Assembly: GCA_028023455.1 (NCBI GenBank)
Contig: JAQFVV010000022.1
Span: forward strand, 12,109,100-12,173,099
Reading direction: 5' to 3'
Source: Epiperipatus broadwayi
Lineage: Eukaryota; Onychophora; Udeonychophora; Euonychophora; Peripatidae
DNA length: 64,000 bases
A program made the translations under genes and the position numbers. Below the pieces are notes generated by a model. It was given only the letters and a program-made list of their open reading frames with translations. It was not told the DNA's origin and did not search any database. This document shows, piece by piece, positions 11,430 through 24,179 of this stretch (position 1 is the first letter of the stretch; every line of letters starts with the position of its first letter).

Positions 11430-12745
11430 CAAGATAGATTTTATTTAGATACAATGTCGAATTACTTTCAAGTGAAGAAAACTGCACAAATTGCAAAAAC
11501 CTGTCTAATATTAAATGAGACATTGGTGGACTTTGAGAAGTTAAATAAAAAGATGAAGAGACAACTGATTTAAAAAAAGTATATGAACTTAATGGAATTA
11601 AATGAAAAAGAAAAGAAACAATTGATTTAAAAAGTGAACTTGAAATTTATTACAAAGGCAAAAATATTGGAAGCTTAATTAGGGTGGGATTCATAATAAA
11701 TAAAAAATGGAAGAATAACATTGTGAAAATTGATAGCATATCAAACAAAGTGGCAAGATTAGTTATTAAAATTGATGAAAGATGTCAAATGCAGATAATT
11801 CAGATTTATCCACAAGCAAGTTTTTATTGTGATGAACAAATAGAGAATTTTTAAATTGATATACAATATGGTTTTGATTAGACTAAACAATACTTTTAAA
11901 TTGCTATGGGAGCTTTAATGCTAAAATTTACAAACAATTGAATGATCAAAGTATTGTAAGTAAATTTAGTGTGGTAATAGAAATGAGAAAGAACACAGAA
12001 TTGTGGATTTCATAAAGAAAGTGTATATTATAAATTCTTTTTTTAAGTAAAATACTAAACTGAAATGGATATGGAAGTATCCAAATGAAGATACAATAGA
12101 ATTGGATTATTTTGACAAACATAAAATGTGTATTTCAAGATTATCATATTCTTAACAGATTTAACACAGGAAATGATCATCAATTAGCAAAATGTAAGAT
12201 ACATATTAATTCAAAACTAGAGAGAAGAAAATTAAGATTAATACAAACAATATTAACAAACTGACATTCTGAAACATTTCAATGAATTTAATTTAGAATT
12301 TGAAAATCATTTTAAAATATTAACAGATTTTGAAAGATGGCTTAAACTTGAATAAAATTCATAAGAATTTAATTGATACATTACATATTACAAACTGCAA
12401 AAAAGATACCTGGGACAAAAAAGTAGCAATTTATCAAATATGAACATTTTTTTAAATAATTTTTTAAGAAGAATTGAATGTCTCAAGTTTTGTAAGATTT
12501 TATATAAAAAAATATAATTGAGAATTGTCAAGAAAAGCTATAAAAGAGTAAAATAATGTTTGTATTGGACAGAAAATTATTTGTGCAATAAGAAGAAAAG
12601 ATAAAACTATTACTTAAAAGATATGACATCACGAAATGTGTAGAAGAGTTCTATAAATAGTTATGTATTAATAACAAAATATCACCTATAGTTATTACAT
12701 CCGAATTACCCAGCATTTTAAATGAAGAAAATATTCCATAAAGAG
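11430..12745 (+). pseudogene. LINE endonuclease region, heavily mutated
   Basis: The plus strand holds pieces of an AP-endonuclease domain of a non-LTR retrotransposon in several frames. Around 11680-11830 it reads VGFIINKKWKNNIVKIDSIS, then KVARLVIKIDERCQMQIIQI. Around 12140-12240 it reads LNRFNTGNDHQLAKCKIHIN and SKLERRKLRLIQT, which is the SDHR-type catalytic block with S changed to N (GNDHQL). Near 12690-12740 it reads SPIVITSELPSILNEENIP, just before where RT would start. The reading frame is broken by stops and shifts. This family is often labelled craniofacial-development-protein-2-like in databases. No RT follows. Confidence 0.75.
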
Positions 12746-13600
12746 AACAAAAGCTCTAGAAAATTACGGCATTATAATTAATACCTTAAAATAGTGTTCA
12801 TCATCTGGTGGTCCACAGGAAAATTTTGGTAGTCTGCAGAAAAATCTGGGCATTATTTACATTTTTTGGTTTTATTAATAAGAAAACAAAAATAATATTC
12901 TAAGAAATTCTTACATTCTGAATGACAATTTTCACCTTTATATTACACTAAATTCACAAAATATAATAGAGGAGAAAACAAGAGAGGCGCAATAATATTG
13001 AAGCGGCTTCAGTATTGTTGCAATCATTACAATAGTCACTCTGCTCTACGAATACCAATTCTCATCCAATTGTTTTTCTTTATCTGTTTATTTCTCAGAT
13101 GCTCTTTTGAGGTATGTATAACCTTAACTATGTATTATCTTTAACTGTTATATTTAAGGGTATCAAATAGTTTGACTTTGACAACTATCATTTCTTGTTT
13201 GGTTTTAAATTCATATGAAATAAACTCAAAATAGGTGGGAAAAAAACAAAGGAATACTTTGCATTTCTTTAGTAATACAAAAGATATTGTAACTAATGAT
13301 AATAGTAACAATAGTAGTAAGTGTACTTAACTGTGAGCTAATCAATGAATCAGAGCATCCAAAATCTTTTATCAATAATCGTAACAAAAAGTAAAAGTTC
13401 TTAGCCTTTCTTTTACATTTTCATTTTTATATAAAAATAGCGATCCAAATACTAAAATGGTTTTAAACTTATTATGCTTTTTTGTTTGTAAAAAAACAAA
13501 TTTCAATTTTATTACTCGTTTTTTGTGTTACCCGCTTTTTTTGGTTTCAAAAATAATTGCAACAAAAAGTAAAAGTTGTTAGTCTTTCTTTTTTAAACTA
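12745..13600. other. no gene seen
   Basis: This is AT-rich DNA. A duplicated phrase (AACAAAAAGTAAAAGTT, TTAG, CTTTCTTTT) at about 13384-13415 and 13563-13592 marks an imperfect tandem repeat of roughly 180 bp. Confidence 0.4.
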
Positions 13601-13617
13601 TACACAACAACAACAAA

Positions 13618-13919
13618 TTAAAAAAGTCTTACAAATAACATGCTTCTTGAGTTTTTAGAAACCAGTTTACATGTACAGCTTGAACCAACGGTATTCTGAA
13701 GCCACCAAACTAACTCATTTTTCAAATGGAACACGTTCGCTTGCATGAACGCAACAGACAGCGAAATTGAGCGGTACCTTTTGTACAGAATTATTTCATT
13801 GCTAATCCACAATCGCATCTCTTTGAATGTGGAAGCACATTCATTCTTTGCAAAAATGATACAGCATCTGATTCTGTTGCATCACAGAATCGAACAAAAT
13901 GTGGGATTTCCTGCGCCAT
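13618..13919 (-). pseudogene. Merlin/ISXO2-like transposase N-terminal fragment
   Basis: The minus strand from 13919 reads MAQEIPHFVRFCDATESDAV, then SFLQRMNVLPHSKRCDCGLA and MK followed by a stop. After the stop the same frame continues TAQFRCLLRSCKRTCS with further stops. The pattern (short FLQxxxVLP helix, then CxC, about 20 residues, QFRC, four residues, C) is the zinc-ribbon start of the ISXO2/IS1595-like transposases, which in animals are the Merlin superfamily. The DDE catalytic region is missing. GC content is above background. Superfamily assignment is from motif memory. Confidence 0.6.
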
Positions 13920-14039
13920 TTTGTTGGTCTTGTAGAATGTTATGGACAGTACGTTACTTGATGCATTACCTGATTCAAACTATCTTCACATATCTATTTG
14001 GACAAGGTTTTGCTGCTTAAAACTTCAATACAGAATGGT

Positions 14040-15410
14040 GTAAAATGTCGGATAATTATTACTTAAGAAAATCACATTACTTCAATAGTAAAAAAAAAAA
14101 AATGAAATAAAAAGAATTTTCATGTAATTCAAATACACACACCCTCACACAAAGCCATAAAAAGGTATGAAGTGTGCGAATTCGCAAAAATTATTTACTG
14201 CAATGCAACAAAGCGGCCTGCAATCTGTAATACAAGTGTTGTATTATAGTAAACACGGGTTGGAACATGCTGTCGGACGGAAATGCCATTTTTACGTGCT
14301 TTAGCACATTACCGATATTTATATAAACTCAGTGAAAATAAAATGACATTAAAAAGAAAAAGGTGAATTAAAATTTTATGGATTATTTACAAACATGGCT
14401 TAAATTTGACAAGGACTTTAAAATTTATGTTTGCAACAATTTCAATTTTGGCTGCACAAATCTCACTCCTTTACTAAATCATGCAATGTAAACAACTATT
14501 AAAACATTACTTACAAATAAAAAAATTGCTAATATTAAAAAAATTATATTTAATTTGATTAAGAAATTACAGTTCCAATTAGTAACAATAAATATTAAAA
14601 CATTTTGAAAAAGCCCTAACTTTTTAACATTAAATGCAAAAAAATAAATCAATAATAAATTGTAAACAGAGAGGAATAATGAAATATCAATTCATGATAT
14701 TCCAACCAGTGATCTGTTAATTAATCTAGCAGATTTACTTTCCCTGAACTAATTAACAGTACAGAAGACAGTAATAATCTGCATTATGCATAAATAATAT
14801 AGACATATAAAATATAAACACACACAGAGATATATACAGAGCTAAAAAAAATTGAAAATATAGTTTAAATTTAAGCCTTATTATTTACATCTCAAATGTT
14901 TATGAAGATTGTTGCATTGATCATAATTAAATGATATTATAATTTCAATCAGTAATAAAAACTACATCATGCAATCAGATTATTTTGAAATTGTAATGTG
15001 CCAACTAATAACAATTATTCATTTAAAAATTAATATTAAATGGAAAGTTAGAATGGCTATTGGCTGGCTATCAGGAAAAAAAACCTACAATTTCAGGCGA
15101 AAATTCCAAGTTCCACTTGGACTGAAAGCATTACAAGAAAATGCACAAACATGGGTATTTCAACAATTAAAAGATTTAGCGTGAACAAGTATAAAGTCAA
15201 TTCTATGTATTATATATATGTTGAGACTACATACCTCAATGACATATTCTAATAATAAATCTAAGTAACAGTAAATATATTTAAATGACACCTTTATTGT
15301 GATTTACTACATACCAAGCTAGCAACAATATGACAAAAAAAGATTATACAACAAAGTATAATATAACTGAAACACACAGGCTTATTATATACCTGTGTTT
15401 ATATATGTAC
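14040..15410. other. no gene seen; includes dispersed repeat copy 2
   Basis: AT-rich DNA. 14662-14790 is the second copy of the repeat seen at 3306-3430. A 71-codon open frame at 14969-15184 has no recognisable motif and is not called. Confidence 0.45.
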
Positions 15411-15416
15411 TATATA

Positions 15417-15722
15417 GGGTATATAAGCACAGACTTTCACATGACCCACTACTCTCCACACTATCTCATAACACAGATACACTTAAACACAAATATGTTG
15501 AAAAGATAAATAATCATCAATATACGTATTTCATGCTAAACTAGCAATCATCAGTTGGTCCAGATTATCATCTCTACACATATATGCTATAAGTGCTCAG
15601 ATATATATTAAGATAGCCAAGCCTTATACTTTAATGGACAGGCTTCAACCTACTCCACACTCCAACTCTTCAAGTCCATCCAATTGAAAATCTGATGATG
15701 GAACGCTCAAAGGCCTGTCTAT
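15417..15722 (-). mobile_element. family A hammerhead repeat, single arm
   Basis: This repeat matches each arm of the palindrome at 31751-32496. Shared blocks include AGACTTTCACA, CTCTCCACACTATCTCAT, CAGTTGGTCCAGATTATC, TTTAATGGACAGGCTTCAA and TTGAAAATCTGATGAT. Here only one arm exists. It carries the best-preserved family A ribozyme (see 15509-15569). Confidence 0.75.
15509..15569 (-). ncRNA. hammerhead ribozyme, type I layout (family A, intact core)
   Basis: On the minus strand the order is GATAATC, TGG bulge, ACCAA, CTGATGA, hairpin TGCTA-GTT-TAGCA closed by T/T, GAAA, TACGTATA, TTGAT, GATTATT. The two core boxes CUGAUGA (15548-15554) and GAAA (15529-15532) are complete. Stem I pairs ACCAA with TTGAT (one C-A mismatch), then GAUAAUC with GAUUAUU beyond a 3-nt bulge. 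Stem III is the palindrome AUACGUAU. Predicted cleavage follows the AUA triplet, between plus positions 15521 and 15520. The missing 10.1-11.1 pair (U/U) may lower activity. A decayed sister copy restores GUGCU/AGCAC there. Confidence 0.72.
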
Positions 15723-17440
15723 TGACAAAACATGTGAATTGTTTTTGCTTTAGATAAATGAAATAACATCATTTTTAATATCTTCCAATAATATAAAAAC
15801 TTTATTGGTAAAGGAGTTATTATTTATAATATAAGAGAAAGGAGATGATAGATGACAGAGAGAAATACAAAAGTTATTCCATTACCTTCGAAAAGTCTTA
15901 GGCTGTTAAATAAATATTAATAATGTATCAAAAATTAAAATATTACTAAATTTCTTTGAATTAATTCAGGTTAGAAAAACCTGAAAATCTTAAAACTAAA
16001 TATGTAGTAAATATTAAAGAATGATTAATTTTGATGAGTAAACAAAAACACATACCAATTATTTAAAAATTAATAAAAATTCTTTATATAGTCTGCTATA
16101 ATGAACCATGAATGTCAGTCAAGTATTTGACAGGCCATTTTTTTTATAAATTTATTATATAAATTTAGAAATAACTTAATATTAAAAAGATAAAAAAAAT
16201 TTTACTTATTAAAAAATAAACATAATAATTTCCTTAAAAAGGATTAAAATATTTATGAAGAAAGAAGAACATGAGATAGTTTTGATGGACGATATTTAAG
16301 TAAGACTCTAAAATCTTTTCATTCCTAAGTTAAACTGTTCAGATCTTTGCTAAACTATTTCAAACATTCGACAGAAATAAACTATCAGCAAAAAGAGGAA
16401 ATTTTTAGAAGCAGTTAAGACTCGATTAAGTCTGAGAAATACATTAACAGTAAGCTTAAAATTAATGTAAATATTGCTATACAATTTTTAAAAGAAAAAT
16501 GTTATGCGTAGTAATTTCCCCATATGCCTGGATAAATCTGATTAAGATATGTGTTACTTTTTCAATATGTAACTGGATTATTTACTAACTCGATGGTCTA
16601 ACATAAAGTTGAATTTGTTTCTAGACACTGAATCATCGGTGAAGCTTATGTGTTCAAAATAAACAGCCAAATATCTAGATAAATGCGTATTACTATATTA
16701 TGAAAAAATACTTTGAGTGAAAGTAATAATTGTTCATAAAAGACAAATCATAAGAGATATAATTAAAAATTAGGCAACACCATATTTTAGCTTATGTAAT
16801 GCACACATTTCCAATTTATTTTTGATGCAGTTATATATAACTATATATAATCTAGGTTTCTTAACTTATATAATAACTATACCTTTTACTTTTTTCCTTG
16901 AGCAAATTTCTTCATTTAATCATATGAGGAAGTCATTACTTTCAATGATATAAGCATCCATTATAATCAGTATTAGAAAATGGCCCCTATTTTTAAGAGA
17001 TTGTTATAAGAAATCCTCACTTAAAGAATTATTGTATAATGGAACAAGAATATATTTCTATTTTCATTTTAAAACGTTGGCTTTTATTTAATGCGTATCT
17101 TAAAATTTTTAATAAATATATATACAACACAATGCAATTTAATCATATCTTTAGATTTAGAATAAATACGTATACAGCCACAGTACTATATTAATGTTCT
17201 ACATTGCTTAAATGTGTTATAAGTCAATATATAAAAATAAATACTAGGGAAGGTTTTACTGTGTTATCGTCTAAATGAAATATGGTCACAGTTCATTACA
17301 AATTCATTCTTCATACATTTTTTTCTGAAAACAAGCAATTGCTATGAACAAGGGTATCTTACATATGAATATGGAGCATTAACATATACAAATATTATAA
17401 TTTCATTTTGGATTGCATACCTGCATTTCTTCTTTATCTT
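15722..17440. other. no gene seen
   Basis: AT-rich DNA with homopolymer runs. I see no exon, RNA gene or convincing repeat on either strand. Confidence 0.5.
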
Positions 17441-17559
17441 ATACTGAAGTTGATTCAGCACTCATGATTTTTCATATACATTTCTTGCATCATTTGTTGT
17501 CACACATTATCAATTCTTATTGCTAAGTAAGCTTATGATCTTTTCATTTTCTGAACTCC

Positions 17560-17925
17560 TATATTTTCCTCTTCTTATACTTTCTTCTTTATCTTTATTA
17601 CTTCCAGTTCTTTTTTGTTTCTTTTCTTAAATTTTTAGTTTTGCATTTTTTATTAAATTTGTATTTTCTCTTGAACTCAGCCTTGAGATTCTTTTGAGTT
17701 CTTGTTTTAAAGATTCCTGGAGCTCTTCTTGCACTTTATATTGAGATTTTTGAAATTTCTTTTGCAATTCTTGAAATTCCTTTGAAGATTTATTAAATTC
17801 TTTTAACATTCTATCTTCAGATTTCTTGAATTCTTATTTCAGAGATTATTTAAGTTCCTTTTGAGATCCTTTTATTTCCTTTTGCAATCCATCTTGAGAT
17901 ACTTTTAATTCTTAACTTAAGCAAT
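17560..17925 (-). pseudogene. coiled-coil ORF, possibly LINE ORF1 remnant
   Basis: The minus strand encodes a lysine/glutamate-rich heptad stretch. The 60-codon frame at 17627-17809 begins MLKEFNKSSKEFQELQKKFQ and continues KSQYKVQEELQESLKQELKR. The same frame upstream, with two stops, reads ELKVSQDGLQKEIKGSQKEL. Short repeating E-K-E-L units of this kind are common in ORF1-like coiled coils of non-LTR elements, but no RNA-binding domain is visible. It could equally be a relic of an unrelated coiled-coil gene. Confidence 0.35.
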
Positions 17926-18505
17926 TGCATAAGTGATATGGCAATGTTGTGATTTGTCTAAGTTATATCATTGCCATATTTGTTTTTATAATTTATTTAC
18001 ATAAAATATTTTAAATAAGATTAAAAATACTAATGTATTTGATAAAATGTTCATAAATAAAAGAGATACTTTTACCCACACTGAAAAAAAAATATATTTT
18101 TTTTCCTTGTAGTTTTTGTCTACAGCAACGCCCATCCCACAAAAATATCTTCTTAAAATGTATGTATCAATTTAATTTTCTTTTACCTATTAAAACTTTT
18201 TCTATTCCTCATACATACAAACAAAATAATAATAAATATCAAATTTTTAAGACTTTTTTTATTAACATATAATTTCATTTACATTCTTACATTACACCTC
18301 ACTGAAAGTAATTTTAGCTTATCTTGATCTCCAAATTATTTCTTGTTACTAGGTTATGACAATATTAACAACATTTAAAAAGCAAATCTTTAAATACTTT
18401 TTTTCTAAGAGTCTTTGAACTGTCATGTTTTATTTTACTTATTAAGCCTTATAATAAATAATAAAAATACAATATACAACTGCTATATAAATATATTAAT
18501 AATAA
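17926..18505. other. no gene seen
   Basis: AT-rich. A short inverted pair ATATGGCAATG / CATTGCCATAT at 17936-17980 forms a small palindrome. Confidence 0.45.
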
Positions 18506-18509
18506 TTAC

Positions 18510-18997
18510 ACATAAGAAGCCTTTTGTGGCACCTGCTTTTGGGCCTTTTTCAAATGTTAAACATCTATTTTAACATTTTAAGCAATTATTGCAGATAGAA
18601 CACTATCTAGTGGCCTATGGTAGAAGTAAAATACAACAATAACAAAATAAAACATGAATAAAAAAAAAAGATTCAGTAAAATGTCAAAGAAGTAACTATA
18701 TAATATAACAATATACAGAATAAATAAAACATACCCTATATAACATATATAGTTGAATAGGGTATGTTTTATTTATTCTGTATATTGTTATATTATATGG
18801 TCACTTCTTTGAAATTTTATTGAATCTCTGTATCTTATTTTATTCTGTTTATTCATGTTTTATTTTGCTATTGCTATTATTTTACTTCCACCATACAACA
18901 GTAGGTAGCATTCTATCTGCAATAATTGGTTAATGTTAAAATAGATGCTTAACATTTGAAAAGAGCACAAAAACTATGTGCCGGAAAAGGCTTTTTA
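18510..18997. mobile_element. fold-back palindrome, about 490 bp
   Basis: The arms are inverted copies around a centre near 18747. The innermost AATAAATAAAACATACCCTA pairs with TAGGGTATGTTTTATTTATT. Outer blocks AAATGTTAAACATCTATTTT, GCAATTATTGCAGATAGA and AGAAGCCTTTT all recur inverted. No coding sequence. Probably a MITE or a head-to-head insertion pair. Confidence 0.8.
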
Positions 18998-18999
18998 TA

Positions 19000-21900
19000 T
19001 ATAATATAGTTGCTATATATAATAATTTTATTATTTATATGGAAAAAAACCCAGCATAAAGGACTTCATTAATTTCCATTTTTGATGGTATTAAACATTT
19101 TAATTCTCTTCTAATTTGTTATCTCACAAGCCATTGTGCAGTCAAAATGAGTGCAAAAAAATTAGCGATGTAATAAGATAGGGAGAAACAGATTAGGATA
19201 TAAATGAAGAGGAGAAAAAACATCAAAGCTTTCCTCAACCAAATAAATTATCTATGCATACCAATTTCATCAATTAAAGTTATGAGATATAGATATTATT
19301 TATATTGTTTCAAATTAATAAGAAAACCATAGTATTATAAAATCTTAATTTTGATAAATTTTATTTATTAATACAAATTAACACAGAGAACTAAGAGAAT
19401 AAAATAAACATCAACTTTCCTAACAATATCTTAATTATTATATACTCTTAGGTCTTAATTAAATATGAGAAAATTTTACACTTACTATTCATATTAATTG
19501 CATATTAAAAATTACTATTTTGTTTGACATACTAATAATTTATCATTCAAAAATAATTGTGCTTAGGTAAAAAAGATTAAGAAGATGATGCTTTTCATAT
19601 ATCTGTCATCCACTTATTATTTACATAAAAAATAACAATGATTAAAATATATATGGTCAAAGACGTGTAAACAATAGAAAATACAGAAATATTCGAAATA
19701 AATGGAAGATAAATAATAAATTTTAACATATACCTAAAATATTTAATATTCGATATTCCAAAGTATTATATATTCATTCACCCATTCTGTGTTTTACTTT
19801 TCTATTTAATATCATGCCATTTTCTTCATCTGGAAATTTCTCAGCAATTCTATAACTCTCAGTCTTAATTTTCTATTATCACATTATTTAATTTACTAAT
19901 TAAAACAAAAAACAAATTTATAGGTTCACAGTAAATAAATCTCTTTTAATAAACATCTTTCATGGTATTGAGCCTAAAGCTTTTCATATTCCTTTTAATA
20001 AAAAAAACATACAAATAATAATATAAAATAAATATATAAATAATTGATTAGAATGAATAATCATGTTTTTTAAACAGAAATTATCAGATTTTGTTGTGAG
20101 GGGTTTAAATAGTTTTTCAATCTATAGATCAAATATTACATAAAGACTTATAAGTAGTAGTTACTTTTCAGACTAAAAATTTTAAACATATCTAGGATTA
20201 ACATGAAAATAGTCAGAGAGTGAATCAACAAAGCTTTCAATAACTACACTTACTAACTAGAGATCTTCTATGGAACTTTCTTAAATCATTGTAAGAAATC
20301 ACTTCACAAAAGTTATTTTTCGTTACGCATATTTTGGATAAAAATATTAAATACTAGCAGATCATGGATATTATTCACAGAATGAAGATACAATCCATTG
20401 ATCAATGAAGCAGAGAAAAACTTCAATGAGTTTTATATTTTTATAAAAATTAAAAATAATTTATTATATTTAAAAATATGAAAATTATATATTTAAAAAG
20501 CAAATAATCAATGCATAATAATTATAAAATAAATACATTCAATATGTGTGATCAACAGAAGCATTCCATAAAAAATTAATTTAGTGATGAGACGAAATGC
20601 AACAACTAAATTACAAAACCAATCCATAGATCAAAAATATAAGAATTTAACAAGTGTAACAATATGAAAAATAAATCGTACAATTCATAAGAAAATGGGT
20701 TTAAATCTCTAAAATATTAAATTTCAAATATGTATCTAAGTATGAAAAAAAATTAAAAACATGATCACATAAAAAGATACAGATGAAAATATACACTAAT
20801 TTAACAAACACAATAATATTTAAAAGGAAAGTTTGTAATCCATAAGGAAAAAGAATAAATCATAAAAAATTAAATTCCAAAAAGATATCCATGTACGAGG
20901 AAAAGAATGATATGGTTCCATAAAAAAATACAGGCATTGTTATAAATATACAGGGAAAATAAAACAAACATGGATGCCATATAAAGTCCATAAGAGAAAA
21001 CATAGTGTATATTTATGACAATAATTGTATGAAAATAATAGATATAAATAACAAGTACAATACATATTCTTACAATAACTATGTATATTTTATGGTATCT
21101 GCATTTTACATTACCTCATATATGAATATCTTCCTTTTCAGTTAAATTTTTTACAGATTAATACCAAATATTTTATTATGAATTAAATGCTTGCTTTTGA
21201 TATTATACTTGTTAAATACTTACTTGTCATAAATGTGTATGTCATGTGTGTACTTTTTATAATTTCTGTGTTTTTCATTTTCCTCATACATAGATACATT
21301 TTTGAAATGTATTTTCTTATAAATTTGATACTATCGTTGATTTTCTTGTGGACTATATGACTTACTTTATGCATTGTTGTACCTTTTAAAACTTTTATGT
21401 GTTCAATCCACAGATCAGTTTTGTAATTTAAAGTTTTGTTTATGGAATTGCTTTGCCTTTCAATGCTAATTTAATTTTTTATGGAATACCTCTGTTGATC
21501 ACACATGCTGAATGTATTTATCATACTTATTGAATGTATTTGCTTAGTAATCATTGTGCATCGGCTTGATTGTAAAATGTATTATTTTCAAGTTTGTTTT
21601 TTAAATATATTATTTTTATGTTTTTAAATATATTAATTTTTTTTTCATTTGTTTTTGATTTTTATAAAAAAACAATAAACCTACTGTTTAGTTTTTTTTC
21701 TTTGTTTTATTGATATATAGATGGTGACTTCATTCTATGTAAATCACAAAGTTTACTAACATTGAAAATTTCTTCCTTTGTAATATATCTTATTATTTTA
21801 GATCATAAAAGATCAAATATATTTGTAGAAATTTACTTAATGAGGGTAAAATATGATGTGGTATTGACAAAGCTATTTTCTTTCAATTTTTCTTTTCTTA

Positions 21901-22900
21901 GTTATGATAATTTAAAAAATGTTTTTTTCTTTTATAAACCATTTTAATATTTTTAATCTTTAATAGAAATAAATAATATTCATCACCATTTGTTTCTGTC
22001 AGTACTTGCACATTTTATTATAAAATAAGTGATTAATTTAAATTTGCAATATAGGTTAATCAAATTCATACATACATTTCAAAAACAGTAACTTATTTAA
22101 AATTTTCTTTTCTACCTAATTTATTGAACAATATGTTATTAATCAGGTAAGATACATAAATTTATATAAAATTAAGTCTAATAAAACAATGATGTATTAT
22201 CATCAGTAATATTTTTTTAATAAAGTTTTATTAATATTGTTAAAGGAAAATTATTATCATTAAAAATTTATTTAATATATAATTCTTTTTTTTTTCCAAA
22301 TGTAAAATAACAGAACTAAACAATAACGATAATAAAAAAATATACATATAACATGCATACTGTTTCATATATACTAATAATTGTTATTAATATATCATTA
22401 GGTTTTTTTTGTTTTCTTTTCTTGCAATGTTTCAATTAATTTATTAATCATCTTCAGAAGTATAATTTATTAATTCTAAAGATACCCATAAATTATAAGT
22501 AATAGTTACAAACTCTTTGGTGAAAAAAAATTGCAATTTTGTGTTGCATAGTAAACTCTTAAGAGTTTTTTCATAGAGTTTTTGTAGTAAAAAAGCACAA
22601 ACAACCTCTTTATATTATCCCTTAGAGGCCTGAATGGCCATTTTGAATTCCCAGAAAAAATTACAGGACATACAATTTTAAATGAAATGTCTAATTTATT
22701 ACAATAAATAAAAAAATATATATACATTTTTATAAAGTGCAAATATGAAAGAATGTAATAAAGCTGATAAAGTAGTCATTACCACAAAAAAATAATTTAA
22801 AAAAAGGATATTTTTCACATTTTAAAATTTTTTATTTTTATATTGGTTCACAAACTCTCAATTTTGAAATGTATAACCTAAAATTACAACTTCATAGACA
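19000..22900. other. no gene seen
   Basis: Nearly 4 kb of extremely AT-rich DNA. Short open frames occur by chance on both strands, none with protein-like composition. Segments with CATAAAAAATTAA, GATACAGATG and CATAAGG wording near 20560-21000 recur loosely, suggesting an old tandem array. The terminal calpain exon was sought here without success. Confidence 0.45.
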
Positions 22901-23141
22901 GCTTCATCACATTCGTCATAAAATGCAGAAAAAAATATATATAACATGACCTACCTGAGTTACAGTTTGTTGGAGTAATGTGGCAAAAGGTGACAATTTC
23001 AGTTTCGCTTATTTACTAACCAGACTATATGTTCAATTTTTGCAAGCAGTTGTTTTTCTAGGCCCTCTATGCGGGATATCTATTAGAAATGCAAGGTTTT
23101 AGTGTGGATCAAAAAAAAATAACAGTAATAACTTTAGTAAA

Positions 23142-23682
23142 GTGTAAGTTATGGGGGTAAAAAATACTTACTATATTATTGGAATATCATGGGAGAAAGG
23201 GTGAGCTAAATTATGCATTATTTCATAGGAGACCATAATAGCAAAGTATGCTTCAAAGTAATTAAAAACTTATCTACAATGAAATGAATAAAAACATAGT
23301 AAATTCTAAGTTATGGGTGTAAAAAATAATTACTATATTATTGGAATATCATGGGAGGGAGGGCGATGTAAATTATGCATTATTTCATAGGCGACCATAA
23401 TAGCAAAGTATGCTTCAAAGTAATTAAAAACTTATCAACAATGAAATGAATAAAAACATAGTATGTGATGAAATAAATTAAAAATTTGTTTCTAAAATAA
23501 AATGAATAAAAACATAGTAAATTCTAAGTTATGGGTGTAAAAAATAATTACTATATTATTGAAATATCATGAGGGTGAGCTAAATTATGCATTATTTCAC
23601 AGGAGACCATAATAGCAAAGTATGTTTCAAAGTAATTAAAAACTTATCTACAATGAAATGAATAAAAACAGTAAATAAAATA
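23142..23682. repeat. tandem repeat, unit about 162 bp, three copies
   Basis: Copies start with TAAGTTATGGG at 23145, 23307 and 23525. Each contains ACTATATTATT, GAAATATCATG/GGAATATCATG, TTATGCATTATTTCA, GACCATAATAGCAAAGTATG and TACAATGAAATGAATAAAAA. Copies two and three are separated by a 56-bp extra piece that is itself partly duplicated. Confidence 0.85.
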
Positions 23683-24001
23683 AAATAAATAACCCAAAAA
23701 AATTACAAGCAATTATTATATATCAGTGGGAGATGATGATGATGACTGTTGATTCAGCATTGGGAGGCATTGTAAATTATTTAGAATACCAAAAAATCGA
23801 TCTCGGGTTATAACTCTAGCAAGTTAGCAAGTACCGGTTGATGCAAATATTCATTTTTAGACTAAATAAATTTTAGTTTTGGTATGCGTGATATAGTACA
23901 AACATGAATAATCATACCAAAAAATGCATTCAACTCAGCGGGTAACAGGCCAACCTACTTCGGTAATGCCTTCCACTCTGAAACATACCTATTGCTTTCA
24001 G

Positions 24002-24091
24002 TGCAAATATATAATTTTGTATAAAAAATAAATGAAATAGATCAGCTGCAAATATATAATTTTGTATAAAAAATAAATAAAATAGATCAGG
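24002..24091. repeat. 45-bp tandem duplication
   Basis: Two near-identical copies contain TGCAAATATATAATTTTGTA followed by TAAAAAATAAAT and AAATAGATCAG. Confidence 0.85.
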
Positions 24092-24179
24092 AATTGAATA
24101 CTCACGAATAATGGTGAAATATGACGAAACCTCAGAATCAAACACAAACAAAAAAGTCTTCGTCAGAATCAATCAAAAT

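Noticed and set aside
13745-14020. 91-codon plus-strand open frame
   Set aside because: It is the antisense of the Merlin-like zinc-ribbon fragment, which gives the better protein match on the minus strand.
15690-15712. CTGATGATGGAACG in the outer part of family A arms (also in 31751-32496)
   Set aside because: Recurs in all arms but has no stem II or GAAA in the right place; simply part of the repeat sequence.
23930-24172. 80-codon minus-strand open frame
   Set aside because: Its repeated FIQNYIFA segments come from the 45-bp tandem duplication; no recognisable domain.
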